Positions 8,305-16,650 of a stretch of DNA of 64,000 bases are shown here, in pieces. Position numbers and translations under genes: made by a program. Numbering within the stretch: position 1 is the stretch's first letter; each line of letters opens with the position of its first letter. Origin of the DNA: Chloroflexota bacterium (GTDB taxonomy: Bacteria > Chloroflexota > UBA6077 > FW602-bin22 > CADDYW01); contig JAJPIK010000102.1 in NCBI GenBank assembly GCA_021324795.1, positions 82,953 to 146,952 on the forward strand, written 5' to 3'. The notes under the pieces are model-generated. The model searched no databases. It was given only the letters and a program-made list of their open reading frames with translations, and was not told the DNA's origin.

Positions 8305-9231
8305 GTGAGCACCGTCGCCCAGGTTCGGGTCGGGGGGAGGGGGCGGCGTCGAATCAGCCGAGCGACGCTCGATCAGACGGTGGTAGGCTATCTCTGCCTG
8401 TCGCCACTGCTCCTTCATTTTCTCATCTTCCTGGCCTTTCCGCTGGTTTTTTCGCTCTATCTCAGCTTGAACTCCTGGGATCTCATGTCGCCCGACAAGA
8501 GCTTCGTCGGCCTGGGCAATTACGTCCAGCTCTTTCACGATGCGGATTTTTGGCAAGCAGCGGTGAACACGGTGATCTTCGCTTTCTGGCGGGTAGTTGT
8601 TGGAACAATCCTCGCCTTGCTCCTGGCCCTGCTCGTCAATCAGAAGTTGCGTGGCATTAGTATCTTCCGCGGCGCCATCTTTGCGCCAGTGATCACCTCC
8701 CTTGTTGCGATCTCGGTCGTCTGGCTCTGGCTCTACGACCCCAGCTACGGGCTCTTGAATCTGCCGGTGAAGGCGCTGGGCATGGCACCGCTGGCCTGGC
8801 TACAGGACCCCCACCTGGCCATGCCAGCGGTGATCATCATGTCGATCTGGAAGGGCGTTGGCTACACCATGGTCATTTATCTGGCCGGCCTCCAGGGAAT
8901 TCCGGAGCAATTTTACGAAGCGGCGCGGATCGATGGCGCGGGTGCCTGGGCGCGCTTCCGCTTCGTCACTCTGCCGCTGCTCACGCCGGTGACGCTCTTC
9001 GTTCTGGTTATCTCGACGATCGGCGCCTTCCAAATCTTCGCCCAGATCTACATCATGACGAACGGCGGCCCGGTCAAATCGACTACCGTGGCCGTCTACT
9101 ACCTCTATCAACAAGGATTTCAGTTCTTTCATATGGGGTACGCCTCGGCACTCGCCTGGATTCTCTTTCTGGTCATGCTCATTCTGACGGTGGTGCAGTT
9201 CCGGTTCTTCCGCCAGGAGGTGGGACTGTGA
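8305..9231 (+). CDS. CUT1 sugar ABC importer permease (MalF/UgpA type)
   Basis: This 308-residue inner-membrane protein is one half of the translocation pore. It has six hydrophobic helices; the first is YLCLSPLLLHFLIFLAFPLVF. The EAA loop that docks onto the ATPase is visible as EAARIDGAGAWARFRFVTLPLL around residue 200. I took the GTG at 8305 as start because it lies 2 bases behind the binding-protein stop; the frame is open further back only inside that gene. The gene overlaps the second permease by 4 bases (GTGA). The coupling indicates a heterodimeric permease. Confidence 0.9.
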   Translation: MSTVAQVRVGGRGRRRISRATLDQTVVGYLCLSPLLLHFLIFLAFPLVFSLYLSLNSWDLMSPDKSFVGLGNYVQLFHDADFWQAAVNTVIFAFWRVVVGTILALLLALLVNQKLRGISIFRGAIFAPVITSLVAISVVWLWLYDPSYGLLNLPVKALGMAPLAWLQDPHLAMPAVIIMSIWKGVGYTMVIYLAGLQGIPEQFYEAARIDGAGAWARFRFVTLPLLTPVTLFVLVISTIGAFQIFAQIYIMTNGGPVKSTTVAVYYLYQQGFQFFHMGYASALAWILFLVMLILTVVQFRFFRQEVGL

Positions 9232-10094
9232 ACGCGACCGCTGTCTGGTCGTCAACTCGGCCAAGCCATCGCCTTTCCTGGCGTCTGGCTCGCTGGCTTG
9301 GCCGAAGCATCCTGGCCCTGGTCTCGCTCCTGATGCTCGTGCCGATCATCTGGATGGTATTGACCTCGTTCAAGACCCAGGCCGAGATCGCCGCCTGGCC
9401 GCCACCACTTTTGCCGCACACCTTTGTTTGGGAGAACTACCGCAACGCCTGGGAAACGGCACCATTCGCGCGCTACTTCCTGAACAGTGCAATCGTCGCG
9501 GTTAGCGCCACTCTGGGGAACCTGACGGTGTGCACCCTCGCGGCGTACGCCTTCGCCCGGCTCCGCTTTCCCGGTCGCGATCTCAGCTTCAGCGTCGTCT
9601 TAGCCACCCTAATGGTGCCCAGTCAGGTTACGCTGGTGCCGACGTTCCTGATCGTCCGATACCTGAGCTGGATCAACACCTACTGGGCGCTGATCATCCC
9701 CCCACTTGGCACCGCGTTCGGGACGTTTCTGCTGCGGCAGTTCTTTTTGACGATTCCTGGCGAGCTCGAGGAAGCAGCGCGGATCGACGGGGCCGGGCGA
9801 CTCGGTATCCTCTGGCGGATCATTGTGCCGCTGGCTCAGCCAGCCCTGGCAACACTGGCGATCTTCACCTTTATCGGCTTTTGGGACGACTTCCTCTGGC
9901 CGCTGATCACGATCAGCGTCGACGACATGCGCACCGTTCAGCTCGGACTGAGCATCTTCAAGAATGAATACTCGATCGACTGGCCGCGCTTGATGGCCGC
10001 CTCGACCTTTATCCAGGTTCCGGTCTTCGCCGTCTATCTGGCCGCCCAGCGCTACTTCGTCGAAGGCGTGGTGCTGAGCGGGCTGAAGGGATGA
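9228..10094 (+). CDS. CUT1 sugar ABC importer permease (MalG/UgpE type)
   Basis: This 288-residue membrane protein is the second pore subunit. Helices include LGRSILALVSLLMLVPIIWMV near the start, and the EAA loop reads EAARIDGAGRLGILWRIIVPL at about residue 180. The pattern FKTQAEIAAWPP after helix 1 is typical of MalG-type subunits. Its GTG start overlaps the end of the first permease by 4 bases. The operon ends here without an ATP-binding gene; a shared MsmK/MalK-type ATPase encoded elsewhere would have to energise it. The next gene is convergent. Confidence 0.9.
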   Translation: MNATAVWSSTRPSHRLSWRLARWLGRSILALVSLLMLVPIIWMVLTSFKTQAEIAAWPPPLLPHTFVWENYRNAWETAPFARYFLNSAIVAVSATLGNLTVCTLAAYAFARLRFPGRDLSFSVVLATLMVPSQVTLVPTFLIVRYLSWINTYWALIIPPLGTAFGTFLLRQFFLTIPGELEEAARIDGAGRLGILWRIIVPLAQPALATLAIFTFIGFWDDFLWPLITISVDDMRTVQLGLSIFKNEYSIDWPRLMAASTFIQVPVFAVYLAAQRYFVEGVVLSGLKG

Positions 10095-10163
10095 GGCGAA
10101 GTGACGAAACCAGACTGGGAGCGCCACCTTCCCGGCGGAATGGTCAAGCGTTGCCAGCTAATA

Positions 10164-10661
10164 CTAACGAATCTCGCGTAGCCGACCGGATCGAACGTCG
10201 TAGACGAAGCCGGTCACCGAAATCTCTGGGGGAATTAGTGGTGAGCTTCGGAGTGTCGCGACGTCCTGGCGCACGCTCTCGTCTAGATCATGGAACGGCA
10301 GAAAATCGATCTGTGACGCGTCGGCGTGAAGATCGTTCTTCAGTTGCTGGCGCAGCGCATCGTTGCTGAGCGTCAGCATCCCGCAATCGGTATGGTGAAT
10401 GACGATGAACTCACGGGTTCCTAACAGCTTGTAGGAGATAATCAGCGAGCGAAGGGCGTCATCGCTAGCGCGTCCACCGGCGTTGCGAATGACGTGCGCG
10501 TCGCCTTCCTGGAGCCCGAGGAACTTCGCCGGATCAAGCCGAGCGTCCATGCAGGTGAGGATCGCGACATGCCGTCCCGGATGCCTCGGAAGATCACCTT
10601 TCGTGAACTCACGGGCGTAACGTTCGTTCGCAGCGAGCAGTTCGGGTAACACCGTCACCAT
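10164..10661 (-). CDS. Beta-class carbonic anhydrase
   Basis: This 165-residue cytoplasmic zinc enzyme interconverts CO2 and bicarbonate. Zinc ligands C37 (in LTCMDAR), H90 and C93 (in HHTDCGM) are present, as is the catalytic Asp-Arg pair D39-R41. The RNAGGRASDDALRSL segment at 59-73 is characteristic of the small bacterial form. I chose the ATG at 10661 because AAGGAGG lies ideally ahead of it; the ATG at 10676 would place that site inside the coding region. It is shorter than plant-type enzymes but normal for this subgroup. It stands alone, convergent to the sugar importer. Confidence 0.92.
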   Translation of the reverse strand: MVTVLPELLAANERYAREFTKGDLPRHPGRHVAILTCMDARLDPAKFLGLQEGDAHVIRNAGGRASDDALRSLIISYKLLGTREFIVIHHTDCGMLTLSNDALRQQLKNDLHADASQIDFLPFHDLDESVRQDVATLRSSPLIPPEISVTGFVYDVRSGRLREIR

Positions 10662-10794
10662 TCTTTCCTCCTTCATCTCGGATCAAAAACGCATTCAAGA
10701 TGAGCACTGGATCCAGGCATCCATTCTCATCTGCCTTCCTTGGACAAGAAGCAAAGCGTTGCATCGTCACGATGAAATCGAGGCTCGCGTCAAT

Positions 10795-11169
10795 TTATTT
10801 CTCAATCCTCGACGTTTCAACCGGCCGAAACGTCAGATCCAAGGCGAGCCAGAGGGTGCGCGAATGCGGGAAGAAAAGCAGCGGGAGAGCAATCGCGGCG
10901 ACCATGCCGCCGTATTCCATGAGCTGCCAGGGGGGCGTTGGCTGGGTAAGGAGCCAGGCGATCAGGATCGCGATGATCGGAATGCTTTCGCCGACGATCA
11001 GATTGATCGCCATGGCGCCAAGATAATAACCTTCGTCGCGCTCAAGCCAGAGACCACAGCTCGGACAGCGCTCGGCGAGCTTGAACCAGGAGACAAACAG
11101 CGGGCCACCCCCACAATTCGGACAACGTAAACCCAAGGCACGTGCGAAGAGTAAGCGAACGCGATTCAT
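10795..11169 (-). CDS. DUF983 family zinc-ribbon membrane protein
   Basis: This 124-residue protein matches the DUF983 pattern. The N-terminal zinc ribbon has two CxxC knuckles (LRCPNCGGGPLF at about residues 14-25 and ERCPSCGLWLERDEGYY at 33-49). Two membrane helices follow (about 50-72 and 85-105). The invariant DEGYYLGAM turn between ribbon and first helix is present. The molecular role of the family is not established; members often occur near respiratory genes, although here there is no such neighbour except the distant ctaA. The ATG is preceded by an AGGGGG-type site. Confidence 0.85.
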   Translation of the reverse strand: MNRVRLLFARALGLRCPNCGGGPLFVSWFKLAERCPSCGLWLERDEGYYLGAMAINLIVGESIPIIAILIAWLLTQPTPPWQLMEYGGMVAAIALPLLFFPHSRTLWLALDLTFRPVETSRIEK

Positions 11170-11360
11170 CTCTGGCCCCCTACGAAAGCTGGCACTTCCT
11201 GATTATACGACCTCTACTCCATCATCTGTACTATGATTATTGTCAATCGGATGTCATCTCGTTAGTGAAGGAGCAATCTGGCATACTCGCGACTCTTAGG
11301 CATGACGCGGGTAGCGTGTCCGAAGTCGGGTCGAAGGATGAAATCGCGCTTCAAAACCCC

Positions 11361-11391
11361 TTGCACCTGACGTTACGTTAGGGCGTACGAT
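11361..11391 (+). promoter_or_regulatory. MerR-type promoter with 19-bp spacer and operator dyad
   Basis: TTGCAC (11361-11366) and TACGAT (11386-11391) are separated by 19 bases. The over-long spacer is the hallmark of promoters that MerR-family activators untwist. Within the spacer lies the dyad CCTGACG-TTA-CGTTAGG (11366-11382), with one mismatch between arms. The regulator gene begins 26 bases downstream with AAGGAGG at 11406-11412, so the regulator most likely controls itself. Confidence 0.8.
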
Positions 11392-11417
11392 TTCGATGTC
11401 TGAGTAAGGAGGATCCG

Positions 11418-12170
11418 ATGGCGAAGCAAGGGAAGCAGTTCTACCTGGCGCACGAGTTCGCCGAGCGGGCCGGGGTGACGGTGCGAACCCTCCACCATTA
11501 CGATCGGCTCGGGCTGCTCAAGCCCGCCGCTTACACCGAGACTGGGTACCGGCTCTACGGTGAGAGCGAATTGACCCGGCTCGAGCAGATCGTCGCGCTG
11601 AAGTTCGTCGGCTTTCCATTGAAACAGATCACGTCGCTGCTCGACCAGGGCACGCTGGACCTGCCGGCGACACTGCGCTTTCAGCGGCAGATCGTCGAAG
11701 AGAAGCGCCGTCGCTTGGACCAGGCACTCCAGGCAATCGTTCAGGCGGAGGAGATGCTGGTGAGCGAGAGCGCTGGTCGCTGGGAAGCGCTCAAGAAAAT
11801 TATCGAGGTGATCGAGATGCAAGAAAAATGGGACTGGGTCAAACAATATTATACCAAGGAACAGCTCGACGAGCTGGCCAAGCGAGGGACACCGGAGAGG
11901 ATGGAGCACGGCCAGCAAGCCTGGGCCGAGCTAATTCACGACGTCCAGGCGTCACTCGGCGAAGATCCAGCCGGCGAGAAGGCGCAAGCGCTTGCCGCCC
12001 GCTGGCAGGCGCTGATCGACGAGTTCACCGGCGGCAATCTCGAGATCCGCCAGAACCTCGAGCGCCTCTACGCTGACCGAGCCAACTGGCCAGCCGAGCC
12101 CCGGCCGATGGTGCCAGAAGAAGTGATGGAATTCATTCAGAAGTCAATGGCGGCGAAGAAGCGGCGGTGA
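11418..12170 (+). CDS. MerR-family transcriptional regulator with TipAS-like domain
   Basis: This 250-residue regulator has the winged-helix DNA-binding domain at about residues 10-75 (AGVTVRTLHHYDRLGLLKPA, then TGYRLYGESELTRLEQI), followed by the dimerising coiled coil to about 125. The C-terminal half resembles the TipAS ligand-binding helical bundle (YTKEQLDELAKRGTPERMEHGQ-like region, then WQALIDEFTGG). TipA-type regulators bind varied hydrophobic or cyclic compounds. Its own promoter carries the 19-bp spacer and operator, so autoregulation is likely. No other complete target gene lies directly downstream; only a truncated PIN gene follows. Confidence 0.92.
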   Translation: MAKQGKQFYLAHEFAERAGVTVRTLHHYDRLGLLKPAAYTETGYRLYGESELTRLEQIVALKFVGFPLKQITSLLDQGTLDLPATLRFQRQIVEEKRRRLDQALQAIVQAEEMLVSESAGRWEALKKIIEVIEMQEKWDWVKQYYTKEQLDELAKRGTPERMEHGQQAWAELIHDVQASLGEDPAGEKAQALAARWQALIDEFTGGNLEIRQNLERLYADRANWPAEPRPMVPEEVMEFIQKSMAAKKRR

Positions 12171-12480
12171 TCCTAAGCAAGCGGCCAGGCTCCCTCACCC
12201 TGTCGGCAGCACCCTGGGCTGGCGCGGTCGGTCGGCTCTCTGGCAGATCATGGCCCGGGGTGACCTGATCGCCGAATGCCCCGACGAAGCCATGGCGCGG
12301 TGGGCCCATCGACTGATAGCAAAGTATAGCAACCTCCCAATGGACCTCGCCGATGCAACGCTGGTGGCGCTGGCCGAGGCTCGGGGCCTCAAACGCGTCT
12401 TTACACTCGACCGTCACTTCGCGGTCTACCGCTTTGCCGACCGGGACTCGTTTGAGGTTGTCCCAACTCTGCATCGCTGA
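12169..12480 (+). pseudogene. PIN-domain (VapC-like) toxin remnant lacking its N-terminus
   Basis: The reading frame encodes the C-terminal two thirds of a PIN-domain nuclease: LIAKYSNLPMDLADATLVALAEARGLKRV with the conserved acidic cluster DLAD, then FTLDRHFAVYRF ending in the usual strand. Intact VapC-like proteins are about 130-140 residues and begin with a strand carrying the first catalytic Asp; that part is missing because the MerR gene ends at 12170. The frame is open from 12169; the first ATG (12250) would give only 76 residues. No antitoxin gene is next to it. I regard it as a decayed toxin gene rather than a functional short protein. Confidence 0.7.
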
Positions 12481-12506
12481 GCCCTTGTGTCGTTGAGCCC
12501 GTCCTC

Positions 12507-13346
12507 TCACTTCATCTGTGGGCTCTTCGTGCGTACCCGCTCGTAGATCCCCTCCATGGTCGCAATGAACGACGCGCTCCTGGGCCAGAACGGCGGATAA
12601 TCGCCTTGCTTCTTGATCAGCAGGGCCGGCACGCTCGCCGGGGTCGCCGCTTCGACGGTGGCGGGTAAGCGCTTGGCGCCGGCCCAGAACTCCCTCAGAG
12701 TAGCTGGCGCTTTGGCCAGCTCTTTCTTGGGCGTTGGATAGAACGACGGGGCCGGCTCGATCGGGATCTCGGTCGGGGTAAGCTCGCTGGCCAGGATCTG
12801 GCCCAGCGGCGAGCGAACCAGCTCGCGGCGGAGCTGCTCGCGGGAGAGGCCACGTAGCTCGAACAAGAGGAAAGGATCGCGGTCCAGGTCCGACGCCAGG
12901 ACGTAGCAGAGGCCGGCGATGTGCTTGCAGGGATTGTAGTAGTCCGGGCACGAGCAGGACGTCGTGAAGTCTTTCTGGCGACGTGGCAGGAGATGCAGGC
13001 TGTGCTCAGCAAAGACATCCTCGATGTTGTCTGGAACCTCGCTCATCAGCAGCTTGGTGACGAAGCTCGCTTTGCTGGAAAGGTCGGCGATCAACCGGGT
13101 CCACTCCGCTGCGGAGATCGGCGTCATCGTGACTTTGGTCGTGTAGATCGGCTCTTTATACACGCCAAAGTACGGATTGATCGAGCCCCGCACCTTCGCG
13201 GTGACCGTGCCGTTCTTGAGCTCGTGGCTGAGAATCCGGCCGCCGCTCGCGTAGGAACGGCCCCGGCCGAGGCGCGCCGAGTCGGTGAACTCTTCTAACG
13301 CCGCGATGAACCGTTGTCCCCACCAGGTGCGACTGAATTGTGCCAC
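12507..13346 (-). CDS. SWIM zinc-finger protein, partner of the SNF2 helicase
   Basis: This 279-residue protein carries a SWIM finger of form CxCx(n)CxH at C131, C133, C140 and H142 (within TSCSCPDYYNPCKHIAGL). Such fingers mediate nucleic-acid or protein contacts. The N-terminus (FSRTWWGQRFIAALEEF) is the conserved opening of bacterial SWIM proteins that sit beside SNF2 helicases. The C-terminal part contains a Pro-rich linker and no enzyme motif. It lies 51 bases downstream of the SNF2 gene on the same strand and is very likely cotranscribed. By family association the two act together on DNA or nucleoprotein; the cellular purpose is unproven. Confidence 0.88.
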   Translation of the reverse strand: MAQFSRTWWGQRFIAALEEFTDSARLGRGRSYASGGRILSHELKNGTVTAKVRGSINPYFGVYKEPIYTTKVTMTPISAAEWTRLIADLSSKASFVTKLLMSEVPDNIEDVFAEHSLHLLPRRQKDFTTSCSCPDYYNPCKHIAGLCYVLASDLDRDPFLLFELRGLSREQLRRELVRSPLGQILASELTPTEIPIEPAPSFYPTPKKELAKAPATLREFWAGAKRLPATVEAATPASVPALLIKKQGDYPPFWPRSASFIATMEGIYERVRTKSPQMK

Positions 13347-13397
13347 GTTCTCGACTCCCTTCGTTACTGGATGACGACCGAACCGCGGTGTAGCTAT

Positions 13398-16300
13398 TTA
13401 CTCCAGGACCGCGCTGCGCTGCAAGGCGATCAGCTCTTTGAATGTGTCGTTGTCGAGCTCAGTTAACCAGGATTCGTCGGCACCAATGATCGAGGCGGAA
13501 ATCCGCTTCTTGTCTTCGATCATCTGGTCGATCCGCTCCTCCAGGGTGCCAATGGCAACGAATTTGTGGACGAAGACGTTCTTCTGCTGGCCGATCCGGA
13601 AAGCGCGGTCGGTCGCCTGGTCTTCGACGGCTGGATTCCACCAGCGGTCGAAGTGGAAGACGTGGTTCGCCTTGGTCAGGTTCAGGCCAACTCCGCCGGC
13701 CCGGAGCGACAGGATGAAAACCGACGGCTCGGTCTCCGGATCCTGGAAGGCGGTTATCATTCGCTCTCGCTTCGCCGCGCTCGTCCCGCCATGCAGGAAG
13801 TAGGTATTGTAATGGAGAGTCTGGGTGACGAACTGATCGAGCGCCGTGCCGATCTCAGCGAACTGGCTGAAAACGAGCAAGCTTTCGCCGCTCTCGATCG
13901 CCTCTTCCATCATCTCGCCGAGCCGCTTCAGCTTGTGTGAGCGTTCGCTCGTGAAAGCACTGCCATCCTGGAGGAATTGCATCGGATGGTTGCAGATCTG
14001 CTTCAGCTTCATCAGCGTAGCTAGGATCAAGCCCCGGCGCTGAATCCCCGCCGCCTCGTCGATCTGCTCGGATACGTCCTTGACAACCGCCGCGTAGAGC
14101 GACGCCTGCTCTGGCGTCAGGTTGCAATAGACCTTCTGCTCGATTTTGTCCGGTAGGTCGGCGATGATCCGCTGGTCGGTCTTGACCCGCCGTAGGATGA
14201 AAGGTTCCACCAGCTTTTTGAGAGTGGCCGACTTCGTGAGATCGTTCTCCTTTTGAATCGGCAGCTCGAAGTTCTTCCGGAACTGTGCTTCCTTGCCCAG
14301 GTAACCGGGATTCAGGAAGTTGAAGATCGACCAGAGGTCGAGCAGACGGTTCTCGACCGGGGTGCCGGTGAGCGCCAAGCGATGCTGGGCCGACAGCTTC
14401 ATCACCGCCCGGGCCTGGGCCGACTGTGGATTCTTGATGTTCTGTGCCTCGTCGACGACGACCCGCTGCCACTGGACACTTCGGAGCAGCTTTTCATCCA
14501 GTCGCGCCAGGGCGAAGGAGGTGATCACCACGTCCTGCTCACGGCAAGCCGCACGAAACTCAGCTTCCTGTTTGTTTCGCCCGCTGCCGTGGTGGACCAG
14601 TGTCCGCAATTGGGGCGCGAAGCGCTCGATCTCCTTGCGCCAGTTCCCCACCACTGAGGTCGGCGCGATCACCAGAGTTGGCGCCGGCTTTGCGATGGAG
14701 GAGTCCTCCGGGCTCCTCTCGGAAACCAGCTGAGCGATCACCTCCAGCGTCTTGCCAAGGCCCATGTCATCGGCCAGGCAGGGATTCAAGCCCAGACTCT
14801 CCAGATAGCGCAGCCAGGCCACGCCTCGCTTCTGATAATCGCGCAAGGTGCCATTCAGATTAGCCAGGTCCTCGACCGGCGCGAAGGCACTCTTGTCTTG
14901 AAGCTTGGAAAGCATCGACTCCAGCGTCTGATCGTGATCCCATTCCAGGTCATCTGACGCTTCACTCGAGATCCGGATGACATCCTGAAGAGTTAGCTCG
15001 GCTTCCTCGCCCTGGCGCTTCTGCCAGAACTCCAGCATCTGCTGCATCTTCTCGCGGTCAAGCTCGAGCCATTCCCCGCGAAATTGGACCAGTGGCGTCT
15101 TCGCGGCGACCAGCGCCGCCCATTCTTCCTCGCTGACGACCTGTCCACCAATTGAAAGCTGGTACTGGTAGGCGATGACTGCATCGCGACGGAAATAGCC
15201 CTTGCTCACTGCCGTGGCCTGCTTTGAGGCCGGGCGCAGCGTCGTCTTCAGTCGGATCTTTGCCCGGCGCCGCCCCTCTGGCGTCCACCAGGCCGGCACG
15301 ATCACGGTGTAGCCGGCGTCTTCCAGCACCCAGGCGCTCTCTTTCAAAAAGGCAAAAGCCTCGTCCAGGGTGAGATGGAAGCCGATCGGCTGATCGGTCT
15401 CGAGCCCCTCCCAGACCTTGGGGTAGACCCGCGCCGCGTAGCCAAGCGCCAAGAGCAAGTTCTTCTCGAAGTCACTGCCGAATGGCCGCGCCGCCTCGCG
15501 CTTCGCGTTTGAATTCAGGCGCCAATAATCGGCGAGACTCAGCTTGAGCGATGGATCGTGCTTTGCCGCGACCAGAAAGTGAATCCGCCACTGGTCCGGG
15601 TCACTGGCCAGCGCATCTTCCAGACGGAAGCAGAGGTTGAAACTGGAAGCGGTCTGGGCTTGGGTCAGCTTCTGACGCCAGCCGGCCCACTGCCGATATT
15701 CGGTCAGCGCGTTGTCGTCCCGGGCACGCGAGCGGGGTCGGTACGGGTAGATACAGTCGTAGAGCAAGGTATCGGAGATCTGCTGGTCAAACTTGGCGGG
15801 GAATGGCGTGCCGGTCACGATCTCCTGGAGCAAACACTCGGAGAAGTGATGCAGCAAACTGGATTTCGCAAAGGTTTCAGAGTTTTCCGGATTGGCCGAG
15901 CCAGCGACGCAGACCGCGGGCATCGACGCGACGTAGCGGCGGATCGCCGTCTCGTAGGTGTCAGACACGATCTCCCAGCCTGGCAGCACCTCGAAGCGGC
16001 TCGCATTCGCTCCCCCCTTGCCATTGGACGGAACGAGCTCGTGATACTTCAAGGCTGGGATGTACCGATCCTTGGCGATGATCTGCCTGAGAACCTGACT
16101 GTACTGGTACCAGAACACGAGGTCGGTCCCGAGCTGGAAGTCCTCGGCCGCGTGAAGGGCAACAAAGTGGACGCCGTTTAAGGTCGCGATCAGATTAGCC
16201 ACCTGATAGCAGCAAACCTGCCAGGAGGCCAGCCCGAACTCCTCCGGGATCTCCTCTTCGACATAGTGCAGCAGCTCGAACGAAGGCAAAGGTTGATCGT

Positions 16301-16565
16301 TCACGCTGGGCAGCAGAAAGTATTTCGCACTGAAGGCGTTCGTAAGCTTCCTAACGAACGTATTCTCGATATCCAGCTTTTCTTTCAGAAAGGCCGCGAG
16401 CGCCGCGTCGGCGAGATGCCGTGGGTGAACCTTACCCTCACCGTGTGAACGAGCGCGCGTCGGTCGATCGGTCTCCACCCATAGGTAGAAGCCCCCCGGC
16501 CGAACGAATTCGGTTGTCTCGTCCGGAATCCAAGTTCCGTGAACAATGTGCATCGTCGCCACCAT
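13398..16565 (-). CDS. SNF2-family DEAD/DEAH helicase
   Basis: This protein of about 1055 residues is an ATP-driven double-stranded DNA translocase of the bacterial SNF2/RapA-like group. The first 600 residues form the SNF2-associated N-terminal region (FVRPGGFYLWVE at the start). The helicase core follows: Walker A in LADDMGLGKTLEVIAQL at about 610, motif II VVDEAQNIKNP at about 700, motif III LALTGTPVENRLLDLW, and motif VI in QATDRAFRIGQQKNVFVHKF near 1000. The ATG at 16565 is almost at the transcription start; the internal ATG at 16553, with a GGTGG site, gives the family-typical start MHIVHGTW and may be the true one. The SWIM gene follows. Confidence 0.93.
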   Translation of the reverse strand: MVATMHIVHGTWIPDETTEFVRPGGFYLWVETDRPTRARSHGEGKVHPRHLADAALAAFLKEKLDIENTFVRKLTNAFSAKYFLLPSVNDQPLPSFELLHYVEEEIPEEFGLASWQVCCYQVANLIATLNGVHFVALHAAEDFQLGTDLVFWYQYSQVLRQIIAKDRYIPALKYHELVPSNGKGGANASRFEVLPGWEIVSDTYETAIRRYVASMPAVCVAGSANPENSETFAKSSLLHHFSECLLQEIVTGTPFPAKFDQQISDTLLYDCIYPYRPRSRARDDNALTEYRQWAGWRQKLTQAQTASSFNLCFRLEDALASDPDQWRIHFLVAAKHDPSLKLSLADYWRLNSNAKREAARPFGSDFEKNLLLALGYAARVYPKVWEGLETDQPIGFHLTLDEAFAFLKESAWVLEDAGYTVIVPAWWTPEGRRRAKIRLKTTLRPASKQATAVSKGYFRRDAVIAYQYQLSIGGQVVSEEEWAALVAAKTPLVQFRGEWLELDREKMQQMLEFWQKRQGEEAELTLQDVIRISSEASDDLEWDHDQTLESMLSKLQDKSAFAPVEDLANLNGTLRDYQKRGVAWLRYLESLGLNPCLADDMGLGKTLEVIAQLVSERSPEDSSIAKPAPTLVIAPTSVVGNWRKEIERFAPQLRTLVHHGSGRNKQEAEFRAACREQDVVITSFALARLDEKLLRSVQWQRVVVDEAQNIKNPQSAQARAVMKLSAQHRLALTGTPVENRLLDLWSIFNFLNPGYLGKEAQFRKNFELPIQKENDLTKSATLKKLVEPFILRRVKTDQRIIADLPDKIEQKVYCNLTPEQASLYAAVVKDVSEQIDEAAGIQRRGLILATLMKLKQICNHPMQFLQDGSAFTSERSHKLKRLGEMMEEAIESGESLLVFSQFAEIGTALDQFVTQTLHYNTYFLHGGTSAAKRERMITAFQDPETEPSVFILSLRAGGVGLNLTKANHVFHFDRWWNPAVEDQATDRAFRIGQQKNVFVHKFVAIGTLEERIDQMIEDKKRISASIIGADESWLTELDNDTFKELIALQRSAVLE

Positions 16566-16580
16566 CTAGAACTTGGAACT

Positions 16581-16609
16581 ATCATACACGATATGCATAC
16601 AATATGCAA
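16581..16609 (-). promoter_or_regulatory. Strong sigma-70-like promoter of the SNF2-SWIM operon
   Basis: On the minus strand TTGCAT (16604-16609) and TATGAT (16581-16586) are 17 bases apart. The start of transcription would fall near 16574, only about 10 bases from the ATG at 16565 and 21 from the ATG at 16553. This favours the second ATG or near-leaderless initiation. Confidence 0.65.
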
Positions 16610-16650
16610 AGGGATTGAAAGGAGAAGCGGTGCCGAAACAGCCTGAAGGG

